NCBI GenBank assembly: GCA_016165875.1
Contig: JABBOT010000080.1
Location: 42,841,477 to 42,905,476, forward strand
Origin: Acanthopleura granulata
Taxonomy: Eukaryota > Mollusca > Polyplacophora > Chitonida > Chitonidae
Length of the DNA stretch: 64,000 bases
Reading direction: 5' to 3'
Under the pieces are notes generated by a model. It was not told the origin of the DNA and did no database searches. It saw only the letters and a list, made by a program, of their open reading frames with translations. This document shows positions 1 through 10,949 of the stretch, one piece after another. Numbering within the stretch: position 1 is the first letter of the stretch; each line of letters opens with the position of its first letter. The position numbers and the translations under genes are program-made.

Positions 1-720
1 GATCAGTGCAGCCATCCATAGCTATACACGCGCAACATTCTTACACAGAGTAAACTTAACAACCGTCTCCTTTCACAACTTGGTCAATGATGTGTGTAAC
101 ACGACAAGGCGATACCTGAAAACTGGCATGATTTGTACACTTCCTTTTTATATTATACATGCATTCTTCCTTGACCTTTATCGTTCATTTTGTTTAGTCC
201 AATTTTGTTACTCCTGTAGTCAGAGGCCTTCAGTTTATCAGTATATCCAATAATGTCAACACGTTTGTTTAAGTGGCGCAGTAAAAAAGATATGATCAAG
301 TCAACCGTGAAGAGCGCCTAAAATAGAACACAAGTACATGTATATAACTTCAGGGGGAGCAAGGGCATGGATCGCCACCCTATATGACTGAAACCTGGGA
401 TACAATCAGTCCTACATGAAATCCACTGTCGCTCCGGTATTTGGATCCCGTTATACCAGTGGAGTCATACAACCTTCCGTATAATTTCCAGAGAGTTCTG
501 CCGCCTTGCAACTCAGCCACTTATTTTATGTCTTCTGCCAAAGTACAGACACTCGCAAATATGAGCGCTACAAGTTAGGCGGTTTCAGTTTCATTATTTA
601 GGGGCTGACCAACCTAGAAGCTCATCGCTCCATGTTAAAACAAAAACAATTCCGTTTGTAGCGCGTAACCACTAACATGGCGTCGTTTTTTTTTAACACT
701 ATAACGCTGACACTGACACT
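1..720. other. No gene recognised
   Basis: No splice-bounded coding segment could be supported. The expected upstream exons of the Ly6-like gene (signal peptide, LxCYxC domain start) were looked for on the plus strand and not found. Confidence 0.5.
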
Positions 721-795
721 ATAATGCTTTCCGCCGTCGTATGGGTGAAATATTCTTGAGTAAGACATAAAACGCCAATGAAATAAATAAATAAG
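721..795 (+). mobile_element. SINE family A, 3' fragment
   Basis: This is the tail of the most common SINE here: CATAATGCtggCCGCC-like body, then GTATrrGTGAAATATTCTTGAG, then an AAATAAAT tail ending near 795. It lies about 140 bases before the Ly6-like exon at 938. Confidence 0.75.
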
Positions 796-937
796 TACTG
801 CGACAGAAGCGACCATGTTTGAACTGTGTATTTGCCATGTTACTAGCTTTCTCACTATACTGTGGTGAATAAAAACAACAGAAACCAACAGAATAGTCTG
901 TATAGTCTGTCATGCAGGATTTTGATTTCTTTGCCAG

Positions 938-1311
938 ATGGTCATGAAAGAACACTTACGTGTATACAACAGTCAAAATGTCCTGCGCATCCTTATGTTG
1001 CATATGGATGCAAGGTCAAGGACAATGTGTCAGTAGATGACATCGAGATAATACCCCCGCGAGCTGAACTGTCTGAAAATCAGACGGTTCAGTACAAGTC
1101 TTGTTACTACGAAAGCGACGGCTGCCATGATGTAGACGACAGGGATGGTTGGTTAGATCAACCGACCACTAGACCGGCTGCAGAGGAAAGTGTATCTGAT
1201 CAGCCGACCTCCAGACCGACCATCAGACCGACCACCAGAACGGCAGCAGCGGAAAGTGGATCTGATCAGTCGAACAATACCAGCCCGCCTGTGGCCGGAG
1301 AGGAAAAATGA
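938..1311 (+). CDS. Ly6/uPAR-like protein, last coding exon (upstream exons not found)
   Basis: The exon follows a good acceptor (pyrimidine run then CCAG at 931-937) and runs in one frame to TGA at 1309-1311. Its start, phase and body match the last exon of the Ly6/uPAR gene at 7669. Both begin with two bases AT, then a residue or two and G-x-x-RT, and both carry the words QYKSC and ESDxC or DSDxC near the domain end. The usual C-x-C-x-x-D-x-C-N signature is altered: the second Cys of the pair is Tyr and the final CN is CH. After the domain comes a Thr/Pro/Arg-rich tail with repeated SDQPT and TRP words and no hydrophobic GPI signal. Ly6 proteins are small secreted or GPI-anchored three-finger proteins. 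Signal-peptide and first domain exons were not seen in 1-930, so they lie outside the window or are lost. A paralogue or a decaying copy are both possible. Confidence 0.5.
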
Positions 1312-1368
1312 TAAACAAATGGCTTGTTCCACTCTAAGATGGAGATAAACCTAACACAAGATCAAACA

Positions 1369-1374
1369 AATAAA
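1369..1374 (+). promoter_or_regulatory. Candidate polyA signal AATAAA
   Basis: AATAAA lies about 60 bases after the stop of the Ly6-like exon ending at 1311. It sits in an A-rich stretch with other similar words, so its use is only plausible. Confidence 0.3.
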
Positions 1375-3290
1375 CACAAAGACGCTTGAATAAGTTCAAT
1401 ACATATAAATTCAAATTTAAATTAATAAACAAATACTACAACTGACAATATTATACAAAAATAATACCGATAATTACAAAATATACAGTTTCTTACTGCT
1501 GATAGAGTCCAAGTTATAATGGAATATTCAGGCTTCCAAAGGCGAGTCAGCCCAAGTAAATACTGAATCCACATTTCTTGGAATCGAAGAATGACACTCC
1601 TGTAAGTGAGAAAGAGTAGTGGGTACGGCACGCCAACGATGGCGTCAAGGTGCAACTTCCCAGGGCGGACAGGTTGACAATAGCGTCCGTGATGCCCATC
1701 TGGCGATGTATGTTTCAGTCCTCAGAAATAAACATAAAGTCACGTTCAGAGTAAACTGTGATGAAATGTACGTAATCACACAAAGAGACAGTGAGCCATA
1801 GCAGCTCCAAAATAACTCTCAAACAAAACAGCAGGTAGTGAAACACAACCTCACAAAGTGCTACGTACAGAACAATGGAGTACAAAATGGCGAATGTCGA
1901 ATAGCGTGAAAGGTAAGCTCCAATAAATCCCGAAACCCTCAAGTGGACATAAGTAAATATGACCCCGAGCTTCATAATTTCGTCGCTCATATTTGTAGAC
2001 TAACGTAAAGAAAATTCCTAAAAATTCCTACAATTCGTAAACATGTTTATAATATGGGTACATCTTTAGATAATGCACGCTCTGTGTACACTGACACGAA
2101 AGCCATAAATACAGAAGCCTCGAGAACTCGCGGCTGAATTTCAGTGCAGGCAATAATGTGTACAGCTGTCAAAATCTAGGTCAGACATTGATCCGATCAG
2201 AGCAAAAACAAATGGAAAAATACTATAGTAATACCGTATATAATATCGTAAAAACGGGGTTCACAACACTCTTGTCTATTTGACAACTATGCTTTGGTCA
2301 AATATGTGTTTTTTAAAAACCCGAAGAATACTATATCTGAAACTGTATTTAGTGGAATTTTGGTATCGTTACACTAAGAGTACGGGTAGCATGCACCAGA
2401 GGATTTTGGATAATGTGACCCTTTTATTTACGGGTATAGTGAAATCTTGGATATGCAATTCGGGGATCAATTATGAACATATAGAGATTCTAAATAAAAT
2501 GCAGCTACAATATGTTATCTTTTTTTTCCGAGAAAACCATTAAAACTTTCACCAAACAAACTCGTTCTCCGCTTTATTTACGTCATATGGTTTTTTTTCT
2601 AACACAATGTCTTTGCCCAGCAAAATATAGGGCCTTGACGTGAACAGGCCACGAATCAGTGAATCATTAGTTGTGCCTGGTAGACTGTACTTTTAGTGGA
2701 ATCATTTGTAAGGCTCACTTGTTTTGCTTTCAATATTATTGAAAGAGAGCTCTTCTTGCAGCCCTGTCAATGACGTCAGCAAAGCGACAGCCTTCAACTC
2801 TTCCATATAAATTCAATCCGAATTTGGCGTGACACTAAACCGATAAAATGCTAGTAAACTTAGCTAAAACTGTCAAATACGGTCAGTAGAGCAATGAGAA
2901 ACAAATGCCACAATGGATTTGCACAATTATGTATACACTACAAGAATTCAAACCAAATCTCAGCAGCCCGTCACTCCTTCCACACGCTTCGGCCGCCATT
3001 TCCCTGAACTTGGTGATAGGAAGTTACTGGGATATGGCGTCAAATATTTTACTATAATCACTTTGTATCCTATAATTCGGGACTCCGATTTTTTGGTTGA
3101 TCAGGTACCGATACTAAAATATATAAAATATAAAATTTGTCACTGTGGCTGCAAGGCTTAAAAATACATGTTCACTGCATTATAGGGGAATAAAAAAGTA
3201 CCTAGCATTTTTCGGCAGAGTAAATTGGAAGTGCTCATGTTTTATTTCCGCCACTCATTTCCGGCTGTGAATCTTAAGCTCGTTGACGAC
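1375..3290. other. AT-rich stretch without a supported gene
   Basis: Only short open frames without coding character are present. The last 300 bases hold some CpG (TTCGGCCGCC near 2990, TTTCCGCC and TTTCCGGC near 3245-3264) and could be the promoter region of the gene starting at 3295. Confidence 0.45.
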
Positions 3291-3294
3291 AGAT

Positions 3295-3952
3295 ATGGCA
3301 AACGACGTTATATACTCTGGCACGGCCTTGAGGGCGGAAAACGGATCTAAATGGCCTCAAGAAGACTTCGATTGCTTATTTGATAGCCCCAGGGTACCAG
3401 GTAAGTTTTCTTGTTTGATCACAGTTTATTTTAATGGTCATTTAAATGTAAATGTGATTATATTTTGTAAAACTCGTACTGCGGAATAAGATGCTAATGA
3501 ATATTCAAAGCATTCCTTGATGGTCAAATCCAAATTCGATACATTACTATTGCCAGTGTGCATGAAGGAAAGCTGGGACTACTTTTACACCCACCCTGTC
3601 CTTCCCCCCTTTGAATTTGCATATTCCCCACTGGGACAGGCCATGATTATTTCCCTTGGAATGAACACTGACCTCAGCCATATTGTACCACACTTCAAAC
3701 ACCCTGCTCAAAGAAGATATTTGATGGTCTTTCATGAGAAAAGGGTATGTTAAATATATACAATATTTGGGAAATGTGCTAATGCAACAGTGATTAGTGC
3801 TGTCACACCCAACTTTTTTGTGTGCTTAACCTTTTTTTTCATTTTTTTTTCAGACTTGGGGGTTTTCTGGCCACTTCTCACTTTAGACAAATTTGGCACA
3901 AAAACTACAGATTTCGTTGTGGAATTGTACCACAAATACTTGACCATACAAA
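3295..3952 (+). CDS. Unrecognised gene, three candidate exons at the N-terminal end
   Basis: I do not recognise this protein. Exon 1 (3295-3400) starts at ATG, begins MANDVIYSGTAL and ends at a strong donor CCAG|GTAAGT. Exon 2 (3557-3744) follows TTGCCAG and joins in phase (split Val codon). It encodes about 63 residues with aromatic-rich words WDYFYTHP and PPFEFAYSPLG, and ends AAAAGG|GTATGT. Exon 3 (3854-3952) follows a long T-run and CAG and ends CAAA|GTAAGG. Its good open frame, containing LGVFWPLLTLDKFG, needs one base from exon 2, but the strong exon 2 donor leaves none, and in that phase a TAG comes after ten codons. A weaker donor four bases later (3748) would restore the open frame. 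Later exons were not found. Coding is likely for exons 1 and 2 and less sure for exon 3. Confidence 0.5.
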
Positions 3953-4257
3953 GTAAGGCTTCATTTTATGATGTTGATAGAAAGGCAGGTAATAAATCCA
4001 AAAACCTTAAACGTGTGCATTTTATTTTAGAGAAGTGAGTGAAAGGCCACTTATAGGCACCTGAAAAGGTAACTATTGAACCGACATGGGCCGTAAACGA
4101 CACCGGTCAATTGCAATGTAAACTTAGATGTAAATCTACTCCTACGTCGAGACTTAGACCTCGAATGTATTTTGTGGCCATTTTGCCACGTCATATGGCT
4201 GTTTTCGGTTTGTCTGAAACCAGACCTGGTTTCCGTATGTCGCGGTTGGTGAGTGTG

Positions 4258-4313
4258 TGTGTGTGTGGGTGGGGGTGGGGGGGGTGGGGGGTGGTGGTGG
4301 TGGTGGTGGTGGC
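4258..4313 (+). repeat. GT/GGGT/GGT simple repeat, G-rich
   Basis: A GT run passes into GGGTGGGGGTGGGGGG and then into eight or so GGT units. The plus strand could form a G-quadruplex. Confidence 0.85.
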
Positions 4314-4461
4314 AATTTTACATGGATATCAGTTTTTAAGACTAAATGTTGGTATGCTGTACTTACGCACGCTGATCTATTGAACTCTGTGAAAAACAGT
4401 CATTTCCTCGTTCCTTGTACGCATTCGTGCCCTGCTAACCTTGCAATGCTTTATATGTTAT

Positions 4462-4622
4462 GCCCCGTACGTGGGTAGGTCTGCCAGCAACCTGCGGAAG
4501 GTCGTGGGTTTCCCCCGGGGCTCTGCCCGGTTTCCTCCCACCATAATGCTGGCCGCCGTCGTATAAGTGAAATATTCTTGAGTACGGCGTATAACACCAA
4601 TCAAATAAATAAATCAAAAAAA
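4462..4622 (+). mobile_element. SINE family A, 5'-truncated copy
   Basis: This copy contains the body words GGTCTGCCAGCAACCTGCGG, GGTTTCCCCCGGGGCTCTGC and CATAATGCTGGCCGCCGTCG, followed by GTGAAATATTCTTGAGTACG and an AAATAAAT tail. The tRNA-like head is missing. Confidence 0.9.
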
Positions 4623-5028
4623 ATATGTTTTGCCCTTTCCAGGCAAAGAGATGTAAAAGAATATGCGATAAGGCACTGAAAGTGCCGACGGCTTGCACTG
4701 CTCATTGCAGACAAAAATCAGTTAGTTTGCCTGTGACGACTGTCAATCATCAGTTATCCGCAAACCGCAAACTGGGTCATCGGCATTCGAGTTATCCGAG
4801 CAGAAGGCCACATATAGACTTGTTTGGTTTCCAATATTTAATATTTTTCAATTGCTTTTTCTTTACCGTACAATTATTTGTTGTCCCCTGTTGTAATGAA
4901 CCAGTCAAGCTTTAATTTTCTACATTTACGGTTTTTAAAAATATAATTGTAAACAGATTTACATTATGGACCAATATCACAGAATGTGACTATAACTCAT
5001 CTGGCTTGGCTGTTTTCTTTTATGGCCG

Positions 5029-5372
5029 CATTAAGAATTATTTATGCACCAAGTATGAAGTTTGTACGTACAGTAGTAATGGATATACAGGGCAGACAGC
5101 TATTCAGACTGCACTTCACAAAGGCGCCCCCCCCCCACCCGCAGTGTGGAAATGGAAAAATTATGGTATTATGTGAAAGCCCTCATTAAGTTTTATTTAT
5201 GCACCAAACCTGAAGTTTGTAGGTGCAGTAGTAATGGATATACAGCGCAGACAGCTATTCAGACTGCACTTCACAAAGGCGCCCCCTGGGGTATCCCGTG
5301 ATACCCTGCATTAAGCATTATTAATGTAACAAGACTGAAGTTTGTAGGGGCAGTAGTAATGGATATGTAGCC
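5029..5372 (+). repeat. Direct repeat, two full copies and one partial
   Basis: Copies start at 5029, 5184 and 5309 with CATTAAG. The first two share the words ATTTATGCACC, TGAAGTTTGTA, CAGTAGTAATGGATATACAG and CACTTCACAAAGGCGCCCC. The third stops after GTAGTAATGGATAT. Spacing is 155 then 125 bases. The first copy carries a run of ten C where the second has CCCCCTGGGG. Confidence 0.9.
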
Positions 5373-5782
5373 TATTATATTTTATGCCAATAAAGACTGG
5401 TCCCTTTTGAATAGCTAACCGCTAACTGTGAATCGCAGACTAACTTCACTTATGCAAAGTAATGCAGGAAATGTACCTCCTGTTTTTTTTACACTAGAAC
5501 ATGTCTTTCTCATGGATATACAGCCTCTTGCTATATTATCACGACGTTTCGATGTAGATACTAACATCGTTATCAAGTGTCCTGTTTTTTGTATACACGT
5601 GACGAATGAATGGTACTCGCATTATGCAGAGAAAATAAGCATTCTGATTGTCCAGGGCACACCGAATCCTTGCGAAATCCACCTTCCAGGCGTGGGAAAG
5701 CCCAGGGAAACTCCACTTCCTGCTTCAAGATGTTGAAAACCAGTTAAAGTGATTGCAAATAGAGATGTTATTATCCGTGGAA

Positions 5783-5790
5783 ATATATAT
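5783..5790 (+). promoter_or_regulatory. TATA-like box of the Ly6/uPAR gene
   Basis: TATATATA lies about 118 bases before the donor of a likely non-coding first exon (CGCG|GTAAGT at 5900/5901). A start site near 5813 would give a first exon of about 90 bases. This is inferred from spacing only. Confidence 0.4.
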
Positions 5791-6119
5791 AGGCCTAAAT
5801 AAAAGGTAGATACCCAGTGCCCTGTGCTAGCTCACCACTTTCTGTAAAACGTTTGCAGAACATACACCAGAGGAGATTGAAGAGACGAACCGAACTCGCG
5901 GTAAGTTAATCGAAACAACGTACAAATAACGAGGGCGTGATCACCAGTTTTAATTTATTCGCCTATGTTTCTATATCAGGGAACATGTCTTAATGGTGGA
6001 TTTAACTAAAAAAGCAATATAAAATTACTGATGTGAAATGTCGACTGAGGACTTTCCCAAAGCAGACGTCTCTCAGAGCAGATGAACAGTTTAGCAGTTT
6101 CTTGTGCTTTTTGTTGCAG

Positions 6120-7991
6120 AATTCATTATAAATCGCCACATTTAGCTGAAAGATGAATAGCAACAACTGCTTCCTGGCGCTTGCATGTATAATTTGCATA
6201 ACCGTCTCCTCAACAGCAGGTTTGTTGAAATATAGTTTTAAAGTTTCTAAGTCGGGTGAAAATACAAAAAACATAGAACTGTGCATTTCTGATTCCGTGT
6301 CACATGTATTTAAACGGAACAGATCTCAGCTATAACTATATATCTTTTGTGTTTTTATAAATGCAAAATTCGGTTTCCCGCACTCATAAAAATGCACCCT
6401 CCTCCCCCGACAAAGTGTAAACACTCTGAGCATGTCTTTACCACAAGCAAATATGTATTTCAAATAATTGTTACCTCAAAATGCAAGGGTACTATTTTAA
6501 TAAGTAAACAATATATTCTTAATGCAAGTTAGGACGTTTTTTTTTATAAAGAAATTGATTCTCGCTCTAATTCAGTGGTGTATATCCCCAGTTTCAGTTC
6601 TAAAGGTTTAAGACGTTGTTTTTATGCGATCTTGCCTATTACAGGTTTGCAGTGCTATTCTTGTTTCGAAACCATCTCTGCCTCCTTCCTCGGCTCCGAC
6701 CAACCCAACTCGTGTGACCCCTCCCCGAAGAACCTAATTACGTGTGAACCGGATGTAGCAGGGAATAACAGATCTTGTCAGCTGGTCATCGCCAGGACAA
6801 CTTTCACATGTGAGAACGTCTATTAACTAACACTGTCATGAATAAAATGGGACATTTATTGATGGAACTTAAAGTCATATGTAAGAAGCGAATGTTTTGG
6901 GGAAGAAATCATTCAATAAATGTTGTGATTAGTTCTACATATTCATCTGACCCCTGATATACAACCAGATAAGCCACTTTTCGATCTGGAGCAGGGTTGT
7001 CAAGTGCACGCGCGACTGCCTGGATACGTAACGCCTCGCTTCAGGAGGCATATAAGCAAACTGGGTGGCGCTATCTCCTAACGATATAGCGCGGACACTG
7101 CCGCTGATTTCTTGCCGTTTTCAGGTTATTTACACCATATCATCTGCTTTTGTATAAAACATTTGCTTTTCCATAAAGGTATGTCCAGGATCACAGTCAG
7201 AACTAGAGTGAATAATCCTAAAAAGAGTGAAAAGCCTGCGTCGATTTGCTCACTCTATTATGTTAGAAGACCACGTGAAGAATTACGCGGATTATGTACC
7301 TTTTGAAAAAGAGGCTAGGTTGCTCGAGATTGTTAAGTGGCTCATTATAGCATTGTACCACAAGGACGTAAGGATACAGGTTAATATCTAAATGATTTCA
7401 TTGAAATACAGCCTAAATAGTGGTATAATGTTCAGAGATGTTGTCCGATTGTGAACTGCACGAAAACATGGAGATGGTACTAAACAGGTGAATATGCGGT
7501 AAATGTACATGTAACTTTATCTCTACAGCAACCTGTAAATATACAGCATAAATTACTGGTTACAAAATTGCCAGCACTTTTTACCGTAAAACTACACTCT
7601 TTGTTTTTGCAGTGTAGAGCCATACAGACTGTTTCTGAATGTATTAATTAATTTCCTTACTTTTCCAGATTTTGGAAGAACCTACAAATACACAGTGGTC
7701 AGCAGGTCGTGCGGTACTTATGTAGCTAGTCTGTCTGGTTGTTCAAACGATCTTCCCACTACCGACGAAAAAATAAAACTGCCGACATTATCCGGAGCTA
7801 CATTTGGGGAGATTCAGTACAAGTCTTGCATCTGCGACAGCGACCGCTGCAATGATGAAGAAGTGACAACAACGGCAGGCAGACAGGCAGCGGACCCAAG
7901 CTGGTCGTCGCCCTTGTCCTCCTCACAATCTTCAAGCTTCTGTAAGATATGGACCTTCACATCTAGAGCAAAATTAGATAGACGTGTCTGA
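6120..7991 (+). CDS. Ly6/uPAR (three-finger) domain protein with signal peptide
   Basis: The coding exons are 6153-6219, 6645-6809 and 7669-7991, and all junctions are GT-AG and in phase. A non-coding first exon probably ends at 5900 (CGCG|GTAAGT), and the second exon begins at 6120 after TTTGTTGCAG. Exon 2 encodes a signal peptide (MNSNNCFLALACIICITVSS, then TAG), exon 3 starts the domain with LQCYSC, and exon 4 ends it with QYKSCICDSDRCND, the family's C-x-C-x5-CN-type end. Known members are small secreted or GPI-anchored cell-surface proteins with three disulphide-held fingers. The in-frame product is 184 residues and ends in a polar tail. One frame over, PKLVVALVLLTIFKLL followed by TAA (ending 7945) looks exactly like a GPI signal, so a one-base indel in the ACAACAACGGCAGGCAGACA tract is suspected. 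The ligand and the exact subfamily are unknown. Confidence 0.85.
7069..7093. other. Short inverted repeat in the third intron of the Ly6 gene
   Basis: GCGCTAT and ATAGCGC form a 7-bp stem around an 11-base loop. It lies in a small CpG-bearing patch (6995-7100) inside an otherwise AT-rich intron. No function can be given. Confidence 0.35.
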
Positions 7992-8206
7992 AGAGATTAA
8001 AATTGTTTGTATCTCTATACGGAAACTGATTCACAGTATGTGCGAAAGGAACGCTGTGTGTGTGACATTCTCTAGGTTAATGGCATTGGCTTCATGTTTT
8101 TCCCAAATTAAGCTGCCCTAATCGCTGTATAGCCCTCTATCCCCAGCCCTACAAAAGCTCTCAGAAATTCTAAACTTTATCCTGCCTTTTTATTGTTTTC
8201 TTTATA

Positions 8207-8212
8207 AATAAA
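8207..8212 (+). promoter_or_regulatory. PolyA signal of the Ly6/uPAR gene
   Basis: AATAAA lies about 215 bases after the in-frame stop at 7991 and 260 bases after the alternative GPI-frame stop at 7945. It follows a T-rich stretch. Confidence 0.5.
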
Positions 8213-9600
8213 ATATAGTGATTGAAAATCAGTATCAGTATCTGATACCGAGGCGACCATTACTTCGCCCCTTCCCTTAACAAAGTTCGGAGATTGTCAA
8301 ATTTTAAGTCTATGTAGGCCAGACAAAAAGGAGCGGGCCACCTATTGGTTACATGAGCGTACTGGTTTTCCGTACTATTTATGGAGTAAATCTGTCAATT
8401 TCAGCTCAACATTTACTTAATTACGTCCGCTTGGTGTCGCGTCATACCAGCTTGGACTTTTCTCTGTGCACAAATCAACCTAAAATGATCACCATTTTGG
8501 AGCTGGTGCTGATGAAGGGGACATACCATTTTGTCATTTTGGTGATCTCCTGGGGGTGAGCAGTAAGCCTGAAAAAAAAGTTTTCAGTTTTATCCACACA
8601 ATTAAATTCTGATGTATTTCAGCTAGGTGTGGCATAGCGGTGAAGACCTTTGTATAGTGTTACAACAATGGCTGTGTCACGGTATTATCTAATCATCTAA
8701 CTTTTCAGTTCATAGGGAAAGCTTGGACCCAATTTCGTGTTGAGTGAGCATGTGTAACCTAGCTTCGTAGACTAGATGAGACGAAATCAAATTGGTGCGT
8801 TCCATGTTATCCAGGGATAAAAGTGCCAAATTTTACTCAAGTTTCAGCATCAGCATCTTGATGACAGAAATTAGTAAAAGAAATTGAGTCTGGGTCTCAA
8901 ATAGCCGGAATTCTGCACTGAGGACAGTGGATGTGAGGGTGAAATGGCCGGAAAGGATCGATGTTGTCATAGTTATCGCTACCTTTATCCCAGACAACTA
9001 AACGGTGCAATCAAGATACAAAAATCAGAGAAATACACAGTGCTATGCTGCAAAAATGCAGCAAATACCGTGATTCCATCATAGGGTAACAATAACAATG
9101 CAGAATAAATTTCAAACTAACCCCAGAACATGTGCCTCTCACGTCTTTGCTTGCAATGTTAGTGGACACAAGAAGGTCGTGAAATAACTGCACTATTGTC
9201 CACGTTCACGCACGAACGCAGGGAGAATCATGGAACTGTGGGATAGCATGAAGGCTGAAAGTCCTCTATTCCTTTAGTGGTTAGTGTTTCGGTTTGCTTA
9301 AACTGTCTGCCAACGAATAGGTGGCAAAGTCATCATCGTCATGGAACGATAATTAGTAGGTTTCTTTCAATTTTCTTTAAAACATTTCTAGTAATGACAC
9401 TTGAGAGAGCGAAAAACGTAAATGAGATACATAGCTGATTATCGACACCACATATACTAAAATGGTACACGATTTGGATACTGATTTTATTCATAACGTC
9501 ATTCATAACATTCACAACGTCTTTTCGTCTTCACTGAAAACTGTTGACTGCTTCTCTTTGCCGTCCTAATTTTATATTTATACATTTTCTTAGTTCTTTG
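8213..9600. other. No gene recognised
   Basis: Short open frames only. No SINE, splice-bounded exon or tandem repeat was recognised in this stretch. Confidence 0.45.
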
Positions 9601-9767
9601 GGGGATTGTGTTCTTTGTGGTTTTTGGAAACTGTTCTTGGAATTATTGACCCGGAACCCCCATTTTGGTTGATGGCTGGTTTACGAATGTCGACCCCTAC
9701 GTGGAGTTCAACAAAAAATCTTCCGAGATTTCCTGAAGATGGTAGAATCTATAGAAGAGGACTAAGG
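9601..9767 (+). pseudogene. Degraded C-terminal coding fragment, unrecognised
   Basis: The frame reading GWFTNVDPYVEFNKK breaks at a run of six A (about 9711-9718). One frame over it continues as IFRDFLKMVESIEED followed by TAA. The two halves join smoothly, which suggests a one-base shift in an old coding sequence or a sequencing error. I do not recognise the family. No splice sites were identified. Confidence 0.3.
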
Positions 9768-9768
9768 C

Positions 9769-9812
9769 GTTCAGCTAGGATCGGATCCTTGTTCAGCTAG
9801 GATCGGATCCTT
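9769..9812 (+). repeat. 22-bp perfect tandem duplication
   Basis: GTTCAGCTAGGATCGGATCC plus TT occurs twice in a row. It sits exactly between the plus-strand fragment at 9601-9767 and the minus-strand reading frame starting at 9771. Confidence 0.95.
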
Positions 9813-10014
9813 GATTACTTGCTGTAGGATTTTCCCGTCTACTAGGCACCAGTCACTTACAAATTTGCAGAAGGAGGAATGGACTTCGAAGTTTCCAGAA
9901 TGTGAATTCATCAATTCATGGATAGTCCGAAAACATTTCTCAGGATGAATTACATCAGCCGGTTCCTTTAACCCCAATTTGACGCAAATCTCTTCCAGGA
10001 CAACATAGAATCGA
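9771..10014 (-). CDS. Coding-like minus-strand fragment, unrecognised
   Basis: An open frame of about 80 codons reads in part EEICVKLGLKEPADVIHP, then CFRTIHELMN, then FCKFVSDWCLVDGKILQQ. Its composition is that of a normal soluble protein, unlike most open frames here. Upstream the frame meets TAA inside GTAAATTCGA, which directly follows TTTCAG, so the true exon border is unclear. A perfect donor word GTAAGT lies inside the frame after FCKF, so the exon may end there. Real exon, pseudogene or chance are all possible. Confidence 0.35.
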
Positions 10015-10724
10015 ATTTACCTGAAAGCCCAATTCCATCTTTTCTCTAGCGGGAGCACGTGAGTATTTGAAAACAAGTATTAAAATGTCGCGGACGGCTT
10101 TGAGTAATCGATAGGATGTCGTAAAACTGCCCACGGAGGTTAGCGCTCGATTAACACCATTACAGACGACGTCGAAATGGTGTAAAGTAGAGTTACACCT
10201 TAGGCATACAGAGTAAATGAATTAACACGCGCGAGCTTGCATATCCAGAGACCTGGAGCCAAAACAAAAAAAATATCCAAAAATGACGGTTTAGGGAAAG
10301 TACATCCCATCTGGAGAATATAAGAATAGAAACACATGCAATAGTAACAGTGTAATACTTTTACAGTGTAGTCTTATTGAGGTAATATTCTTTGTGCTTT
10401 ATAATAACAGTAATGTTCTTACTGTTGGATTTAAAGTATGATAACATGTAGTTGTGTGTTTTTCTTCATACTATATGAAGCAATGTCTTTGCAATATGGG
10501 ATATGAATGTACCAGTTAGACCCCACATTTTTCTTTTATATTCACAAGATCTTGGACGCGCAGAATTAAACTCCAGATTTCAACACGAAGAGCTTGAGCT
10601 TAATTCTGGATGTTATTCGCGCCTCTTACATACACATCCGCAATGCGAGCTATTGCGAGATTTAGCTAGGAACTGAGTGCTGAAGCACTGACTGGATAAT
10701 ACTGCCTAGGATGTTGATCCAGTG

Positions 10725-10853
10725 CGGATGGTCGTGGGTTTCCTCCGGGCCCTGCCCGGTTTCCTCCCACCATAATGCAGGCCGCCGTGGTATAAGTGAT
10801 ATATTCGTAAGTACGGCATAAAACACCAATCAAATAAATAAACAAATAAACAG
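10725..10853 (+). mobile_element. SINE family A, 5'-truncated copy
   Basis: It carries GGATGGTCGTGGGTTTCC, CATAATGCAGGCCGCC, a diverged GTGATATATTCGTAAGTACG and a tail of AAATAAATAAACAAATAAAC. Confidence 0.9.
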
Positions 10854-10949
10854 AAATTTTTGTCCTGTCGTTTTACACTCAGTTAAAATATATCCTCATT
10901 TTGTCTGATTTGGATACAAGTGAAAACCTTTTGCCAAGGTTACTACCCA

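Noticed and set aside
4625..4915. Exon after the acceptor CCCTTTCCAG at 4640
   Set aside because: The acceptor is attractive and the first 60 codons are open, but no donor or in-phase partner exon was found and the end is low complexity.
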